DNA from: Ciona savignyi
Lineage: Eukaryota; Chordata; Ascidiacea; Phlebobranchia; Cionidae
Assembly (NCBI GenBank): GCA_000149265.1
Contig: CH002525.1
Location: forward strand, 538,969-602,968
DNA: 64,000 nucleotides
Direction of reading: 5' to 3'
Part shown: positions 27,190 to 39,425 of the stretch, one piece after another
How positions within the stretch are numbered: position 1 is the first letter of the stretch
Layout: the number at the start of each line of letters is the position of its first letter
The notes under the pieces: generated by a model
What the model was told of the DNA's origin: nothing
The model's input: the letters and a program-made list of their open reading frames with translations, nothing else
The model's database searches: none
Translations under genes and position numbers: made by a program

Positions 27190-27270
27190 GTAATCTGACG
27201 ATTGCTCGTGTGATAACCTCCCGTACGTTTTTCCATTTGCAGGGATAAACATAAATATTTTATCCTAAAT
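27190..27270 (+). mobile_element. SINE tail fragment
   Basis: AATCTGACGATTGCTCGTGT followed by GTTTTTCCATTTGCAGGGAT and AAACATAAATATTTTATCC matches the 3' half of the sense SINE at 19583-19792. Confidence 0.6.
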
Positions 27271-28502
27271 GTTCATCCGGGTTACGGTATTTTTATTATA
27301 AGGTCATTAACATCTTTCGGTGCCGCCCTTTTAAAGAAGGCTAATGAAGTTACAGTTTACAATCGTTTCTATGAGGATTGAAGTCTCATATCATTAAAGT
27401 TTACTACTATCCAACATCTTAAAAAATATCCTGACCACGCCTATACACACAATAAATTGAATTTAACCGTCGTTAAGAATATCAGATTTAAAATTCATGT
27501 CGAGATATATTTAAAAAAAATCAGACATTCATGCATACATTGGTATGGTATATAACGCACAGAAAATGCAAGACAAAAAAACGTTTATTTTTGTTATCGT
27601 AATTTTACATAACAAAGTCTTAAAGTTAAATATTTAGTTTATACTAATTTATTGTATTATTATATAACTGTTTTTGTTGTCAGAAAACAAATTTACGACA
27701 TTTTTTTTTGTTGCAACATTATATAACCCAGGGAGCGCAACTTAACATAAGCACACATTAGTGCATAGGGTAGATAAAATTGGACTAAAATGTTTTATGT
27801 ATGCATCACAATGTGTACCTGCCCCACAAACAAATCAAAATTTAAAGTCCAAAAAATGCGTAACGATTATTGTGTATAATCTTTTTTTATAACCAACCAT
27901 TAACCAATCTTGCCACGCCTTTGCATAGACAGTCTAGTATACGGTTTTAAAATGTATTTCGTCATTGAGGTAACAGGAACGCTTTTGGTGTTTGTTTCCG
28001 ACCTCCACTTTAAAATCTGTCCAACTCATTACCAATAGCCCCATCAGTTTAGTTACATTAGCAATTCTTGGAAGAAAACTCTAATGGCCTACTATATTGG
28101 TTTAATGGCCATTATTCAAGCAGAAGGCAACTGGTCAAATTATTTTCCCAGTGCTTGTAAAATTTAGTGATAGCTGGATTCTTGTAAAATATCAGATTCG
28201 TGTTTACAGTATACGGAACGGGTTTGAAGTCAAAGCGTTTTACATTCCGATTCCGTCTTATAAGTAGCCACGTAGCCCACTCCGACGAACAGTCTTTAGG
28301 AATGAATACATAAATCAGTAGGTTATGAAATAAATAATGGTCATAACATAGTTTCTGATTTGGGGAAAAAACACTTTTATATTTGATGAAAACTCCGTTT
28401 TGAATTTTTTAAATTAGTATCGATTAAAAAGGAGTATCAGTGAAAAATAAATAAAACTATTTACAACAATATATGTAAAAATCGTCGGTTTAGTTATTAA
28501 TC

Positions 28503-31500
28503 ATGAATAAGCTAGTAGTTTTGACGCTGGTGGCATTCGTTGTGTCAAGCTTTATAGTGGAAGGGGAAGGCTGGTGGATTCGAAGAAGACGATCCCCTCC
28601 GCCCCCGCCCCCAAGGATTAATTGTAGGGTACGGATATATTTGTTTTTCTTTAATAACATACAAATGGCTGTTTTTGTTTCCATTAAATATAATAAATAA
28701 ATTTATATTTATATCTTGTAAAGTTCGACGTTGAACTTATGTGTTTTGTGTAGCTAAAATAAACAAACAAAGTTTAATCCAGGTTTCAAATTGGGGATCG
28801 TGGGGGAAATGTTCCTCTAGCTGCGCTGGTGGTTATCAGTACAGATACAGGCACGTCACCACGCAGCCAAAAAATGGTGGAAGCAGGTGCCCATCACTTA
28901 GTACTTATCAAAGGTGTAACACTCAAAGTTGCCCTATATTCCATTGTAAATGGAGTTCCTGGAGTCATTGGTCAAGCTGTAATACATGCACTGCCAGAGC
29001 GGTAAAGGTACGGAATACTTTATTTATTTTGTACTAAATAGAATACGATATTCATGTTTTATACCGTGAATGGAAAAATGCAAGGGAGGTTTTAATATTA
29101 AAACATATATATCCTATTAATTTATTTCGAATCATAGGCTTATCGGAACTATGTTGATTACCGATTAAACCGGCAACATATAATACCCAAAATCGATTTA
29201 TCTCAGAAGTTTGTAAACCAGCGAAACTTAGAATCTAAAAAAGGTGTAGCCTCCGTCTATGTTAAATATGTCCTAATTTTTTTCTTTTCGCAAACAGAGT
29301 CGTTTCCGTAATATCACGCAATCTGCTATGTTCGGTGGTGCAGATTGTACTGGATCTGATTACTCCAGCCAAAATTGCCCATTGTCAACTAAGACTTGTT
29401 CAACCACATGTCCAACTGGCTACTTTAAGTGTAGAGACGGTAAGGGAACAGTATTGACTTACTTATCATGGTAAATACAAAATCGCTGGTGGTCCTTATG
29501 ACACTGGTCAACACTGTCGGCGCCACCACTACGCGACTCGTCTTTTCTTCTACGAGTCTTAAGTGCAGTAGTTGTAATCTAAATTTTCTTTTAAAAAGAT
29601 TACCACGTATGACAGTACACCTATTAAATATACGTGTTAAACGCCTGTGGTTTTCCCATATTTTTCCTTTCCCAATTTTGTTAGAGAAGGTTCTTGTTGC
29701 CCCTGTTTTCACCGTGAAAACCAAGAATTCACTAAATTACTCATTTGAACGTGAAAACTAAGATGAAACCAAAGTCAATACATTTTCTAACAATCGGTTT
29801 AACAAAGTTATTTTAACGTGTTAAACGGTAGATACATTTCTTATGGTTTGTGTCTTGCGCTGAAACACTATTGTTTATATTCCTAGGGACGCGATGACTC
29901 TTATCTTTGGTAATTGTGGGTTTAAGAAAAGTATGGTTTATCTAATGAATTGGGTAATAATGTGTTTGTTTTTTAACAAGAACACTTTTATATGAATCTG
30001 CATTATTTAATTAAATGTTTTAAAAAGGCTTGACATGCATCAAACCCACTTTGAAATGCAACGGTGATGATGATTGTACTGATCACTCCGATGAGATTGG
30101 CTGCACTTCTGTGAATTCGCCTTGTGGTTCCGGGAAATATGGCTATATACCTAATATTAAGCTGGCGGGAGCGGGGTAAGACTTTTCCATACTTACATTA
30201 TTCTTTCTTACGGGTTATAGATAATATTTTGTTTTACCATTTTTTATTTGGGCAGTTTTGACATCACTTCCGGAAGGCTGGGCGGGGAAATATTGGACAA
30301 CCATCGATACAACGGTAGATGCGTTAAAGTGCCAAGCGGTGACCATAATCAGATCTACAGACAACCAGCCAATATACAATACTATCGCTTCCAGGTCGGA
30401 ATACATAAACAAAAATGTCATCGAAATTATAGTTTAATAATTCTATCCAGTTAAAAAAGCTCATAAATGTATGTGTATAGCTTTCTTTATGCTCACAAAT
30501 TGAACTTAAACACAAAATATACGATGCCGTAGTTACATCAGATAAAATAATTCCATGCATTATACGGTGATTGAAGTATCATATTGTTTCTGTTAGGGCC
30601 GTCCTTAGTTTGGTATTATGTTTAAATTAAAGTTATTTAGAAATCGGTATATAAAGAAGTCTCGTTTACTATTCTTCTTCAAAATCAGCGTTTACCATTC
30701 GGCAACTAAAAAGGAAGTTGGTCGAAAATAGTCGCTTGCAAAACAAATGTGACCGTGGTCAAGGAAGGTAGAGGATATTATCAGCAAGAGATTGTACTAA
30801 AACTGAAGGGGCGTCTTACATATACATATTATCTATATATATATATAAGTGCACTATCGTTAAACATATATATCACCAACGTATTTACTGATGAATATAC
30901 CTGAAGGTACAAGTTGATAGCAGTTTTGTCGCCAGCTCATACAGCAGTGCCAGTAGCTACATTGAAGACGAAAGAAAAGCAATCTCCGGCAAAATTGATA
31001 CTAAATCGAGTGGACGATGTAAGTATTTGTAAAATATATAAGATACCACATCAAGCGAACGATTAATGGGATATTGTGTTTGCAATAAGTGGTTTATGCC
31101 TAGTCGTTAAAGTATTAACCGATCGTGGAGCAAATAAAACCAATGTTTATAAAAAAATACACAAACTCAAAGAGGCAACTCCCATTGTTTTATATGCAGT
31201 GGTCAATTTTGGGTATTTTTTTTTTTTACCGAGCCAAGTTTCGAACACATGATGGGCTCGTCACTAGGACCGTTTTTTTTTGTATAAGAGTCGGTATATG
31301 TATCGGTCGCGTTAACCATTTGGCCATTTTGGGTATATTACCCAAAGGGAATTCTCGATACGCCCCAGAATATAAAAAAATAAAATACTGCCGTTGGCCG
31401 TCATTTGCGTCGAAGATATATAGAGAATTTTACAACCATCAAATAAATCGCTTTTAAATTAGTATGCATTGTACTTTTACACCCCATATGAGCACAAAGA

Positions 31501-34500
31501 AAACGCACATTTTGAAATTTTAATTAATTTGCACGGTTGATTGTTAAATTTAGGGGTAATTCAGGATAGGGCGGTTTCCAATCACATTAAATAATGTGAT
31601 TCCTGACATTAACAACGTCGACAGAAATTTCCTATTGCCGATATCTCTAAATCAGACAGTGTGACCGGGGCACTCGTTTGTGAGACGCAAATAAATACGA
31701 TTAAAGAGACTAAAATCAATAAACGTTTCGTGATTTATCATTTATGTAATAAACTTTTTTTTCAGATAAGCTTGTTAGCGTGTCGGTCCAATCGAGTTAC
31801 ACAGGAAGTGGCAACACGAGAAAGGTTGTACAACAAGCTTCCAACACAGACGCACAATTCTTCAAAGTGCAAAGCAACATTAAATTGGCGCAATTTAGGT
31901 AACAACATTCTTATAGGCCTAACCCTCTTAATTGTCAAGTAATAACTAAGTAATAACTAACCCCCTTAATTGTCACGATTTTTACTACGAATAACCTGAC
32001 TCAGCCCACAATTCACTCGATCCAATTAAACGACAAATACACAGGAATGCTTACAATAGAACCGACGTTCAGACTGGTTAGCTTATTGGTAATAAGTTGT
32101 GTTTTGTTCACGACACTTTAGTGAACATTGTCTGAAGCCAGTGATTTATTGATTTGAACAAAACAAATTGTTTCAAGTGTTTTTCGTATTAAAAACAATG
32201 CAATATAGCGCCGGCAAACCTAATGCAGACACGTGAAGAGCGATTGCCAATGTTTTATTGTTTTCTTCTTGTTATGTTAATTTTCTACTACCCAATCTCT
32301 GGAAATAAGCATGATTATCCTAATATACCTATAAAGGGAATTTGTTGATTCTCATTCAGTCCTGTATAAACAACAACAAAAACAATTGTGCGAGCCAAGT
32401 TGTACTTGTTGCTCAAGATAAGCATGGATGCCGGAGATCATATTATTAAACACAAATTCCAAATTACAGAACAGTCCGTGGGAACTACATTCTATCGCAT
32501 AACTTTCGGCGGCGATTACATGAGCTTCCGCATTATTACGATCACTTGAGATACCTTCAGAGGTTATTGTAGATTTCGGAACTCACTTCTACTCGTCCGG
32601 AACTTTGGGCGGAAAATATGAATACGTCTACCGTTATTCTAAATCAGATCTCAGGAAATCAGGTATAAACCGACATGTAATTACAATACATAAGCTAACT
32701 AAACAAATTGTCCTGTCGAAAAGCTCGGGCGGTAAAACCCTCAACGGAAAAGTAAGGTGGTTTGAAACCAGTCAATAGCCTTGAGCGATACCAAAAAATA
32801 GTGCACAGTGGTTTAGTGCGTTAAACAAAAGCTGTTGGGAGGTCTTAATACAGCACATTTAAGGAGGCGTTTTACCAAATAGTGACCCTATCTCTATCTG
32901 TCACTAAAAATCCTACCATACGAAACCTAAGATTTTTTACCTTATAGAACTTAAAATTGAGGCTTGCATCTGAAGTTTCAACACAAAGCCTTCAAAATAT
33001 TAGCCGTGAAATTTGGTACCTTGCCGTAAATTGAGAACTTCTAAATAGAACAGCCTGAAAATACGAAATTAACACCTTTATTTCCCAATCCTGGTCTCAA
33101 CTTTATAAAACTGCACAGCTAAACTAAAAAAAAACACTTGCGCGAAGTCTAGCAAATTTTTTCCATACCAAGATTGGGGTCACCACCATTGTTGCTTAAA
33201 ACACTTATTTATATATTATATGACTAAGAAACTATCACACGCAAGGTCCATCCGCACATAGAGAAATCAATTTAAAAGGCTGAACGTCAACTACAGTAGT
33301 TTTCGTAACTTGACGGTAAGTTCAAGATAAATTTTTGGTGTGTTTTTTTATTTCTGCTTAAACAAGAATTTCCTATCCTATATCCCATGCCGTTAAAACA
33401 GAGTTGCACATGCAATAGTAAACAAAGGATGGACAATATATTAGAAAATATGTTTTCTGATATATTAACCTATTTTACAGCTTAGGCTATTCACTGACCA
33501 TACAATCTTATGTAGCAGAATTTACTATTGACATCCATGAATATATAACGATATAGGCTTACTACCACCATGAATTTAAAATTTTCTTCTTTGAACCTTC
33601 AGGTTTATCGGATAGTAGACAGAAGCACTGTCTTTCGGTTGAGGCATCAGTGAAATTGTTAGGCACGTTTGGAACCACCGTCACCACAAGCGGCTGTGCT
33701 TCCAACTCATTGTCCAAACAACACGGAAGTAAGTTTAAATCACTCGCTTTGGTGGCAAAAATATTAGCGCAACCAACTGATAAACAGCAAAAGCTGTGAC
33801 CGAGTCGTTAAACAAATTACAATTTGGTCTTAAGTTCGAAACTTGGCCTGGTAAAACACTGGTTTACCTTGACGGATCAAGGTATGTTAAGTTAAGTTGA
33901 AATGTATATAAAGCCAGTTAAACCACGGAAATGCGTATTGTGGTCATGGGTAAAAAAGGATTTAGATTATGTATATATTTACAAAGCTCCCCGCTTCCCC
34001 TTGAAAAATAGTCGAATTATTAATAGTCTTGATGGCCTCACTGGACATATATAAGATTGGGTTTATAAAAAAACAGTAAAGAAAATAACTAAAACAGCGT
34101 GGCAACAAACCAGAAGCTGTAATAGTTAGCCATTATTAAAAAACAGATGAAGCAAACTTTCAAAAACACGTTAATTATATTACAACGCTTCATACTCGAA
34201 CAATGGGGTTAAACAGCTACATAGATCTAAATAGTTACTGTCCGAGAAATAAAAGGGCCATTTTTCGCTGACGGTAAACCGTTTTTATTTTCCACTGTGG
34301 TCCATTTTTTCGAGCCACCCGTATTCCTAAGCCGGCTCCCATTGCACGGGGCGCTTTACCTCGTACTTTTTTCTAGATTATTAATTTTGAATTAAAAAAG
34401 TGTTTCTATTTTTTAAAATTTAAACTTTGGGTTTAAAGGCTACATCTGACTATACCCATATTAAATAATTAAATTTTACTCACTGAAGTTTTGCCGTTTC

Positions 34501-35236
34501 AATTTTTTAGAAGGTCCGGCTGCGTGTTTAAAGAAACAAAAATGTGTGATAATTCTTCCTTAGTATTCGCGTGGTAAACTGAAATTGCGTGTGTATGTGA
34601 AAACTTTTCCGCGTTCCCCGATTTACGGAATAAAATATGTATATTTTGTTCTGATTTTTTAAAACACCCATATGTTAACGTGCAGGTAGCTTTACGAAAT
34701 CGGCAAGAGAAGTTATATCAAACGTCCTAGGTGGTTCGTCAGCAACTGCTGCGTCCTTGTCATTTAACAACAACCCCAGTAGTAAAAGCTATGATACATG
34801 GGTTAAAACAGTCAAAGCGAACCCTTCCATGATCGACTACGAGGTATCAGAATATGAATTTGACTTTTTTTTTGCAGAATTAAATAATTCAAACAAAATT
34901 AAGCTGTCTAATATCTAACTAAGATAAGATAGTTTAAGATGACATATTCGAACCTAATAAATTGTCTTCCTTAACTATTTTTTAACGTAAACTTACGTAA
35001 CTCTATTAAAAAACGTTTACCCTTTTCAGCTAACGCCAATAAGTGTTGTAATTACTGACTCGTTGAAACGATACAATATGGAACGAGCGTTGTATCTGTA
35101 CATGTCCAGGTTCGATTACAGCAAGTGCAAGGGGATATGCTATTACGGAGCTACCCGTATTGTTCAGGACAACGGAAAATCCTGTTCCTGTCTGTGCAGA
35201 TACCCATACCACGGGCGAGATTGCCACAACCGTTAA
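28503..35236 (+). CDS. Terminal complement component-like protein (C6/C9-like, MACPF), 11 exons, one apparent frameshift
   Basis: Secreted pore-forming immune effector of the complement MACPF family. Exons: 28503-28628, 28783-29007, 29298-29439, 30028-30175, 30256-30394, 30907-31018, 31766-31898, 32470-32662, 33603-33728, 34686-34843, 35030-35236 (stop TAA). Apart from exon 8 every phase fits; the intended product is about 569 aa, close to vertebrate C9. Domains: signal peptide 1-23; a tetrabasic IRRRR followed by six prolines (possible propeptide cleavage); two TSP1 modules (WGSWGKCSSSC at about 45, second from about 97) with WxxW mannosylation-type motifs; LDLa (CTDHSDEIGC, about 183); MACPF from about 215 with DFGTHFYSSGTLGG; C-terminal EGF-like cysteines (CSCLCRYPYHGRDC). 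It lacks the C-terminal TSP1/CCP/FIM modules of C6. Exon 8 shifts frame at about 32557-32565; one missing base would explain it. AATAAA at 35316. Paralogue assignment (C6, C8 or C9) is not possible by eye. Confidence 0.88.
31019..32469. other. Complement-gene introns 6 and 7
   Basis: These hold only exon 7 (31766-31898) as coding sequence. The long open frame at 31125-31457 overlaps intron sequence, has no family resemblance and is not called. No intact transposon was recognised. Confidence 0.6.
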
Positions 35237-35315
35237 CACAGCATGCAATATTGATATAGCCATTTAAACTCATCAAATTTAATTTAAGAATACATTTTAA
35301 TTTTTATGATTTAAT

Positions 35316-35321
35316 GAATAA
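35316..35321 (+). promoter_or_regulatory. Polyadenylation signal of the complement-like gene
   Basis: AATAAA about 80 bases after the stop codon at 35236, in AT-rich sequence and correctly placed for 3'-end formation of the upstream gene. Confidence 0.65.
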
Positions 35322-35886
35322 AACATAATATCATCGAATGACGTTTTCCTATACATCTGGCGTGAAATGTTACAAGCTCAGGCAGTAAGGTTAAAGCTCA
35401 TTAGTTCTCAAAATTAGAATTAAACTAGAGTTAAAAAGGGTCAGCGGTAGAGCCGATGACTAGAAACAGCTATTGTCTAGTCGGTGGTGTACTTGAGTAA
35501 GGCATTAGCGGGCGTCGGTCCTAAACAAAGTACAGTCCTATACAGTTGAAGTTACGGTAAAACTACTGTACAGTATTAAGTACGACTATACAACGACGTG
35601 GATTGTGGGTCCAGGGTTTTTTCAACGAATGTAGTAGGTCGAAACCAGGTTAGAGAATCCGCTGCCGTCTATACCTGGTACATAAATCTCCGTTCCGACC
35701 CCATATGTACACACATGACGTCGAGCTAAACTTGATTGGCAGCGGAACCTCCACTAAATAGAAAACAAAAGACTGCATTCGAAGATGTATTTTTTATTAA
35801 GTTGTGTGTCTGTCTTTTTAATTGACCGCACAACGCTTTATAAAGCAAATAAAGACGTACATGGAAAACAACTGCTTTAAGTGTCA

Positions 35887-35975
35887 ATGAGGTCATGAGG
35901 TAATAGTATTAATGAGGTCATGAGGTAATAGTATTAATGAGGTCATAAGGTAATAGTATTAATGAGGTGATAACA
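35887..35975 (+). repeat. 27-bp tandem repeat, about 3.3 copies
   Basis: Unit AATGAGGTCATGAGGTAATA plus GTATT-type spacer, repeated three times almost exactly and a fourth time partially (AATGAGGTGATAA). A short recent minisatellite in intergenic DNA. Confidence 0.9.
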
Positions 35976-36349
35976 GAATAAGCACAGCCGGCGAGAAATA
36001 ACTAAAATGCAGTTTTTTCCACATATGATTACAAAATTGCTATAACTGTTTTTTTGTATTTAAGACCCGGTACAGAGCGCACACGCTGCATGCATGCGAA
36101 CAGAAAATACGCATGTTAAAAAGTCGAAGTTATAAGTTCGTGGTTAGAAATATACTGTACTACAATAAGAGAAACGGAAAATGTTGGTCATATTAAATAA
36201 ATAAATTTAAATGAGAAATTCTGGACTGCACCAAGTTGGTCATAATAAGCGGCTGGTCATATTACCCGTGATAATTTTGTTACGTAATATTTAAAAGTTT
36301 TGGTCATGCCTGGAAGAACTTGGGTAGAAGCTGTGCGGCATAGAGTTGG

Positions 36350-36535
36350 GGCTCCTACTCCACTCAAAAAGGCCTTTTTTTCTAGGACGATACCGGATAC
36401 CACAATCTGTTCTGTATCGACTTCCTTTTAAATGAGGACAACCTTTTTTTTGGCCGACGATACCGACAGATTGTGGTATCGTCCTCAAAAAAAGAAAAAA
36501 AGTCTCTTTTGGGTGGGAACCAAGAAGCTGTGTGG
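36350..36535. repeat. Foldback element (imperfect inverted repeat)
   Basis: AGGACGATACC followed by ACAATCTGT on the left is mirrored by ACAGATTGTGGTATCGTCCT on the right. The left arm has an extra 7-bp GGATACC duplication. The match extends outward imperfectly through the pyrimidine-rich arms. It could be a small MITE or a hairpin-forming repeat; no target duplication was identified. Confidence 0.6.
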
Positions 36536-37315
36536 CATCCAAATAAACCTTATATCATCTACCAATTTTCATGTACTTACTACAATAAATCGTCGATTTA
36601 GGTATATCCAAGCTGTTTCATGTCAACCCAAACCGAGACATATTGATAATTTGACGTATAGTGTGGGTGCGTTCATGGCGCGCGTTTGAAAACCAAACCA
36701 TAAGATATAAGGTTTATTTTTTGGGAGCAAATTTATAAATGTGTTATCCACCTATCTACTGATTTTCATGTACTTACTCTAACAAATCGTAGATTTAGCT
36801 ATATCCAAGCTGTTTCATTTCAACCCAAACCGAAACATATTGATAATTTGACGTGGTGTGGGTGCGTGAATGGCGCGTGTTTGAAAACTAAACGAGATAT
36901 AAGGTTTATTTTTTGGGAGCAAGTTTATAAAAATGTGTTATCCACCCATCTACCAATTGTCATGTACTTACTATAACAAATCGTAGATTTAGCTATATCC
37001 AAGCTGTTTCCATGTCAACCCAAACCGAACATATTGATAATTTGACATGGTGTGGGTGCGTTCATGGCGCGCGTTTGAAAACCAAATAAGATATAAGGTT
37101 TATAGTTTTTGGGAGCAAATTTATAAATGTGTTATCCGCCCATCTACCAATTTCCATGTACTTACTATAACAAATCGTCGATTTAGGTATATCCAAGCTG
37201 TTTCATTTCAACCCAAACCGAACATATTGATAATTTGACCTAGTGTGGGTGTGTGAATGGCGCGCGTTTATAGAAAACCAAACAACGATATAAGGGTTAT
37301 TTTTAAGAACAAATT
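36530..37315 (+). repeat. Tandem repeat with unit of about 195 bp, four copies
   Basis: The anchor CATGTACTTACT occurs at 36570, 36767, 36961 and 37155, giving spacings of 197, 194 and 194 bp. Each unit also contains ATATCCAAGCTGTTTCAT, CAACCCAAACCGA, TTGATAATTTGAC and ATGGCGCG. The open frames here (for example 36432-36689 and 37047-37238) repeat the same peptide by periodicity and are not called as genes. Confidence 0.92.
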
Positions 37316-37626
37316 TAATGTCAATCTAAGCTAAAATCATTTTTATGAACAGTTGTTTTAATATTATTGGTTGCACACATTTATATCACTCTTTAATCAC
37401 ATTTTTTCTATTGCCGCCCGTGAAAAGTTCTAATCAGTGTGTTATTTACAATATTGTAGGTTAATACATTTAGTATTTATTTAAATAAACAGAAAAAATA
37501 CATTATCTTAGTATAAAAAGGCCCAACCACATTTATTAACTGCACGCGCAATATCTTTGACTCGAAATTGTTGTGGTATGTGAGAGTTGGAAAAGCTAAC
37601 CTTGTTCTTCAAGTACATTAGGCAAT

Positions 37627-37925
37627 CGTGGCCTAAGCGTTTATGTAAGGATTTTTGGCCCTGGTGCACCAGTAGGAGACGCGCTTATCTTTTTGATGAC
37701 TCGTGCGAACGCGGTCAGCTCACGATAATAATAACGGAGAATAAACTATTATTTCTTTAATATAAATCGTGAGGTCTCTAACAATTCAAGCCAAAAAGTA
37801 AACCTTGTTTCTAAACTTCGGTGTGCACACCACACTCATGTCGCGCAACTAAAATTTCCACATTTAAAAGATCCCGGATTTATTGTTGTTTACAAGAATT
37901 AGTTCTTCGAAATAATTAATCAGAT
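37627..37925 (+). repeat. Dispersed repeat, copy 2 (partner at 4.4 kb)
   Basis: TTATGTAAGGAT, TATCTTTTTGATGA, TATTATTTCTTTAATATAAA and TTTACAAGAATTAGTTCTTC match the copy at 4425-4700 in order and orientation. It lies inside the first satellite unit, so it probably inserted after the array formed or was amplified with it in one unit only. Confidence 0.55.
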
Positions 37926-38847
37926 CACCGCTGCTTAATGCGCGTCCTAACTAAATTCATATAAATAAAACGCTATTTAATACTTTTTAAATAAATGGAT
38001 CAAATACATTATCTTACTATAAAAGGTTTAACTACATTTATTAACTGCACACACAATATCTTTCAACCGAAATTGTTGTGGTATTGCGTCAGCTAAATTA
38101 CTCATATAATCATAAAACTTGAGAAAGTGATAACCCAAAATTCACTTAAGAAACACAATTTTTGTTTCTAGAAACGAAAATTTTGTTTCCAGAAACAAAA
38201 ATTTTAGCTGAGAAACGAAAATTGTGTTTCCAGAAACGAAAATTTTGTTTCTAGAAGCTATAAAAAAAGTTTCGTTTTTATGTTAGTTTTACGACATTAT
38301 GTTTATTAATATAAACCTGACACATTTCTTTAAAGTTAATCTAAATAAAATCATATTTATGGCAAGTTGTTTTAATGTTTATCGGTTGCACACATTTAAA
38401 TTAATCTTTAATCCCCTTCGTTTCTAATACCGACTGTTAAAGGACTAACCAGCGTGTTATTTTTAATGTTGTTGGTTTATACCCTTATTTTATTTATATA
38501 AATATAGAACAAATACATTATCTTAGTATAAAAGGACCAACTACATTTATTTACCGAACACGCAATCTCTTTAATTCGAAATTGATGTGGTATTGCGTCA
38601 GCTTAACAAATCATATAATCATATAATTTGTTAAAACGTTTACCTAAGTTCATTTAAGAAACACAATTTTTGTTTCTAGAAACGAAAATTTTTTTTTTAT
38701 GTTAGTTTTACGACGTTTGTTTTTAAATATATGCCTGACACTTCTCTCTTATGTTAATCTAAATTACAATCATTATTTATGGCTAGTTGTTTTAATGTTT
38801 ATCGGTTGTACACATTTAAATCACTCTTTAATCCCGTTTTTTTTTAA

Positions 38848-39425
38848 NNNNNNNNNNNNNNNNNNNNNNNNNNNNNNNNNNNNNNNNNNNNNNNNNNNNN
38901 NNNNNNNNNNNNNNNNNNNNNNNNNNNNNNNNNNNNNNNNNNNNNNNNNNNNNNNNNNNNNNNNNNNNNNNNNNNNNNNNNNNNNNNNNNNNNNNNNNNN
39001 NNNNNNNNNNNNNNNNNNNNNNNNNNNNNNNNNNNNNNNNNNNNNNNNNNNNNNNNNNNNNNNNNNNNNNNNNNNNNNNNNNNNNNNNNNNNNNNNNNNN
39101 NNNNNNNNNNNNNNNNNNNNNNNNNNNNNNNNNNNNNNNNNNNNNNNNNNNNNNNNNNNNNNNNNNNNNNNNNNNNNNNNNNNNNNNNNNNNNNNNNNNN
39201 NNNNNNNNNNNNNNNNNNNNNNNNNNNNNNNNNNNNNNNNNNNNNNNNNNNNNNNNNNNNNNNNNNNNNNNNNNNNNNNNNNNNNNNNNNNNNNNNNNNN
39301 NNNNNNNNNNNNNNNNNNNNNNNNNNNNNNNNNNNNNNNNNNNNNNNNNNNNNNNNNNNNNNNNNNNNNNNNNNNNNNNNNNNNNNNNNNNNNNNNNNNN
39401 NNNNNNNNNNNNNNNNNNNNNNNNN
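38848..39425. other. Assembly gap (578 N)
   Basis: Run of N inside the satellite array. Similar satellite sequence flanks both sides, so the gap very probably holds more satellite. Open frames that run through it are artefacts. Confidence 0.99.

Larger units (their letters stand above)
25975..27800. repeat. Local direct duplication (two diverged blocks)
   Basis: The block at about 25985-26085 (TTAAAGTTTACTACTATCCA, GACCACGCC, ACACACAATAAATTGAATT) recurs at about 27365-27465. The block at 26790-27060 (AACAAAGTCTT, TTTAGTTTATACT, ACATAAGCACA) recurs in the same order at 27540-27800. The first copy carries about 600 extra bases between its two parts, including the ORFs at 26321-26879. The pair looks like an old segmental duplication. 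Confidence 0.6.
22207..28502. other. Intergenic region between CACHD1 and the complement gene, repeat-rich
   Basis: Holds SINE fragments, a hAT-type repeat, a degenerate tandem repeat, a hAT MITE, an internal local duplication and two weak 7TM-like open frames, each listed separately. The 5' flanks of both neighbouring genes are here. I saw no clear TATA box or other promoter element that decides a transcription start. Confidence 0.7.

Noticed and set aside
36530..37315. Possible CRISPR-like array
   Set aside because: The units are about 195 bp contiguous tandem repeats without unique spacers, in a eukaryotic genome.
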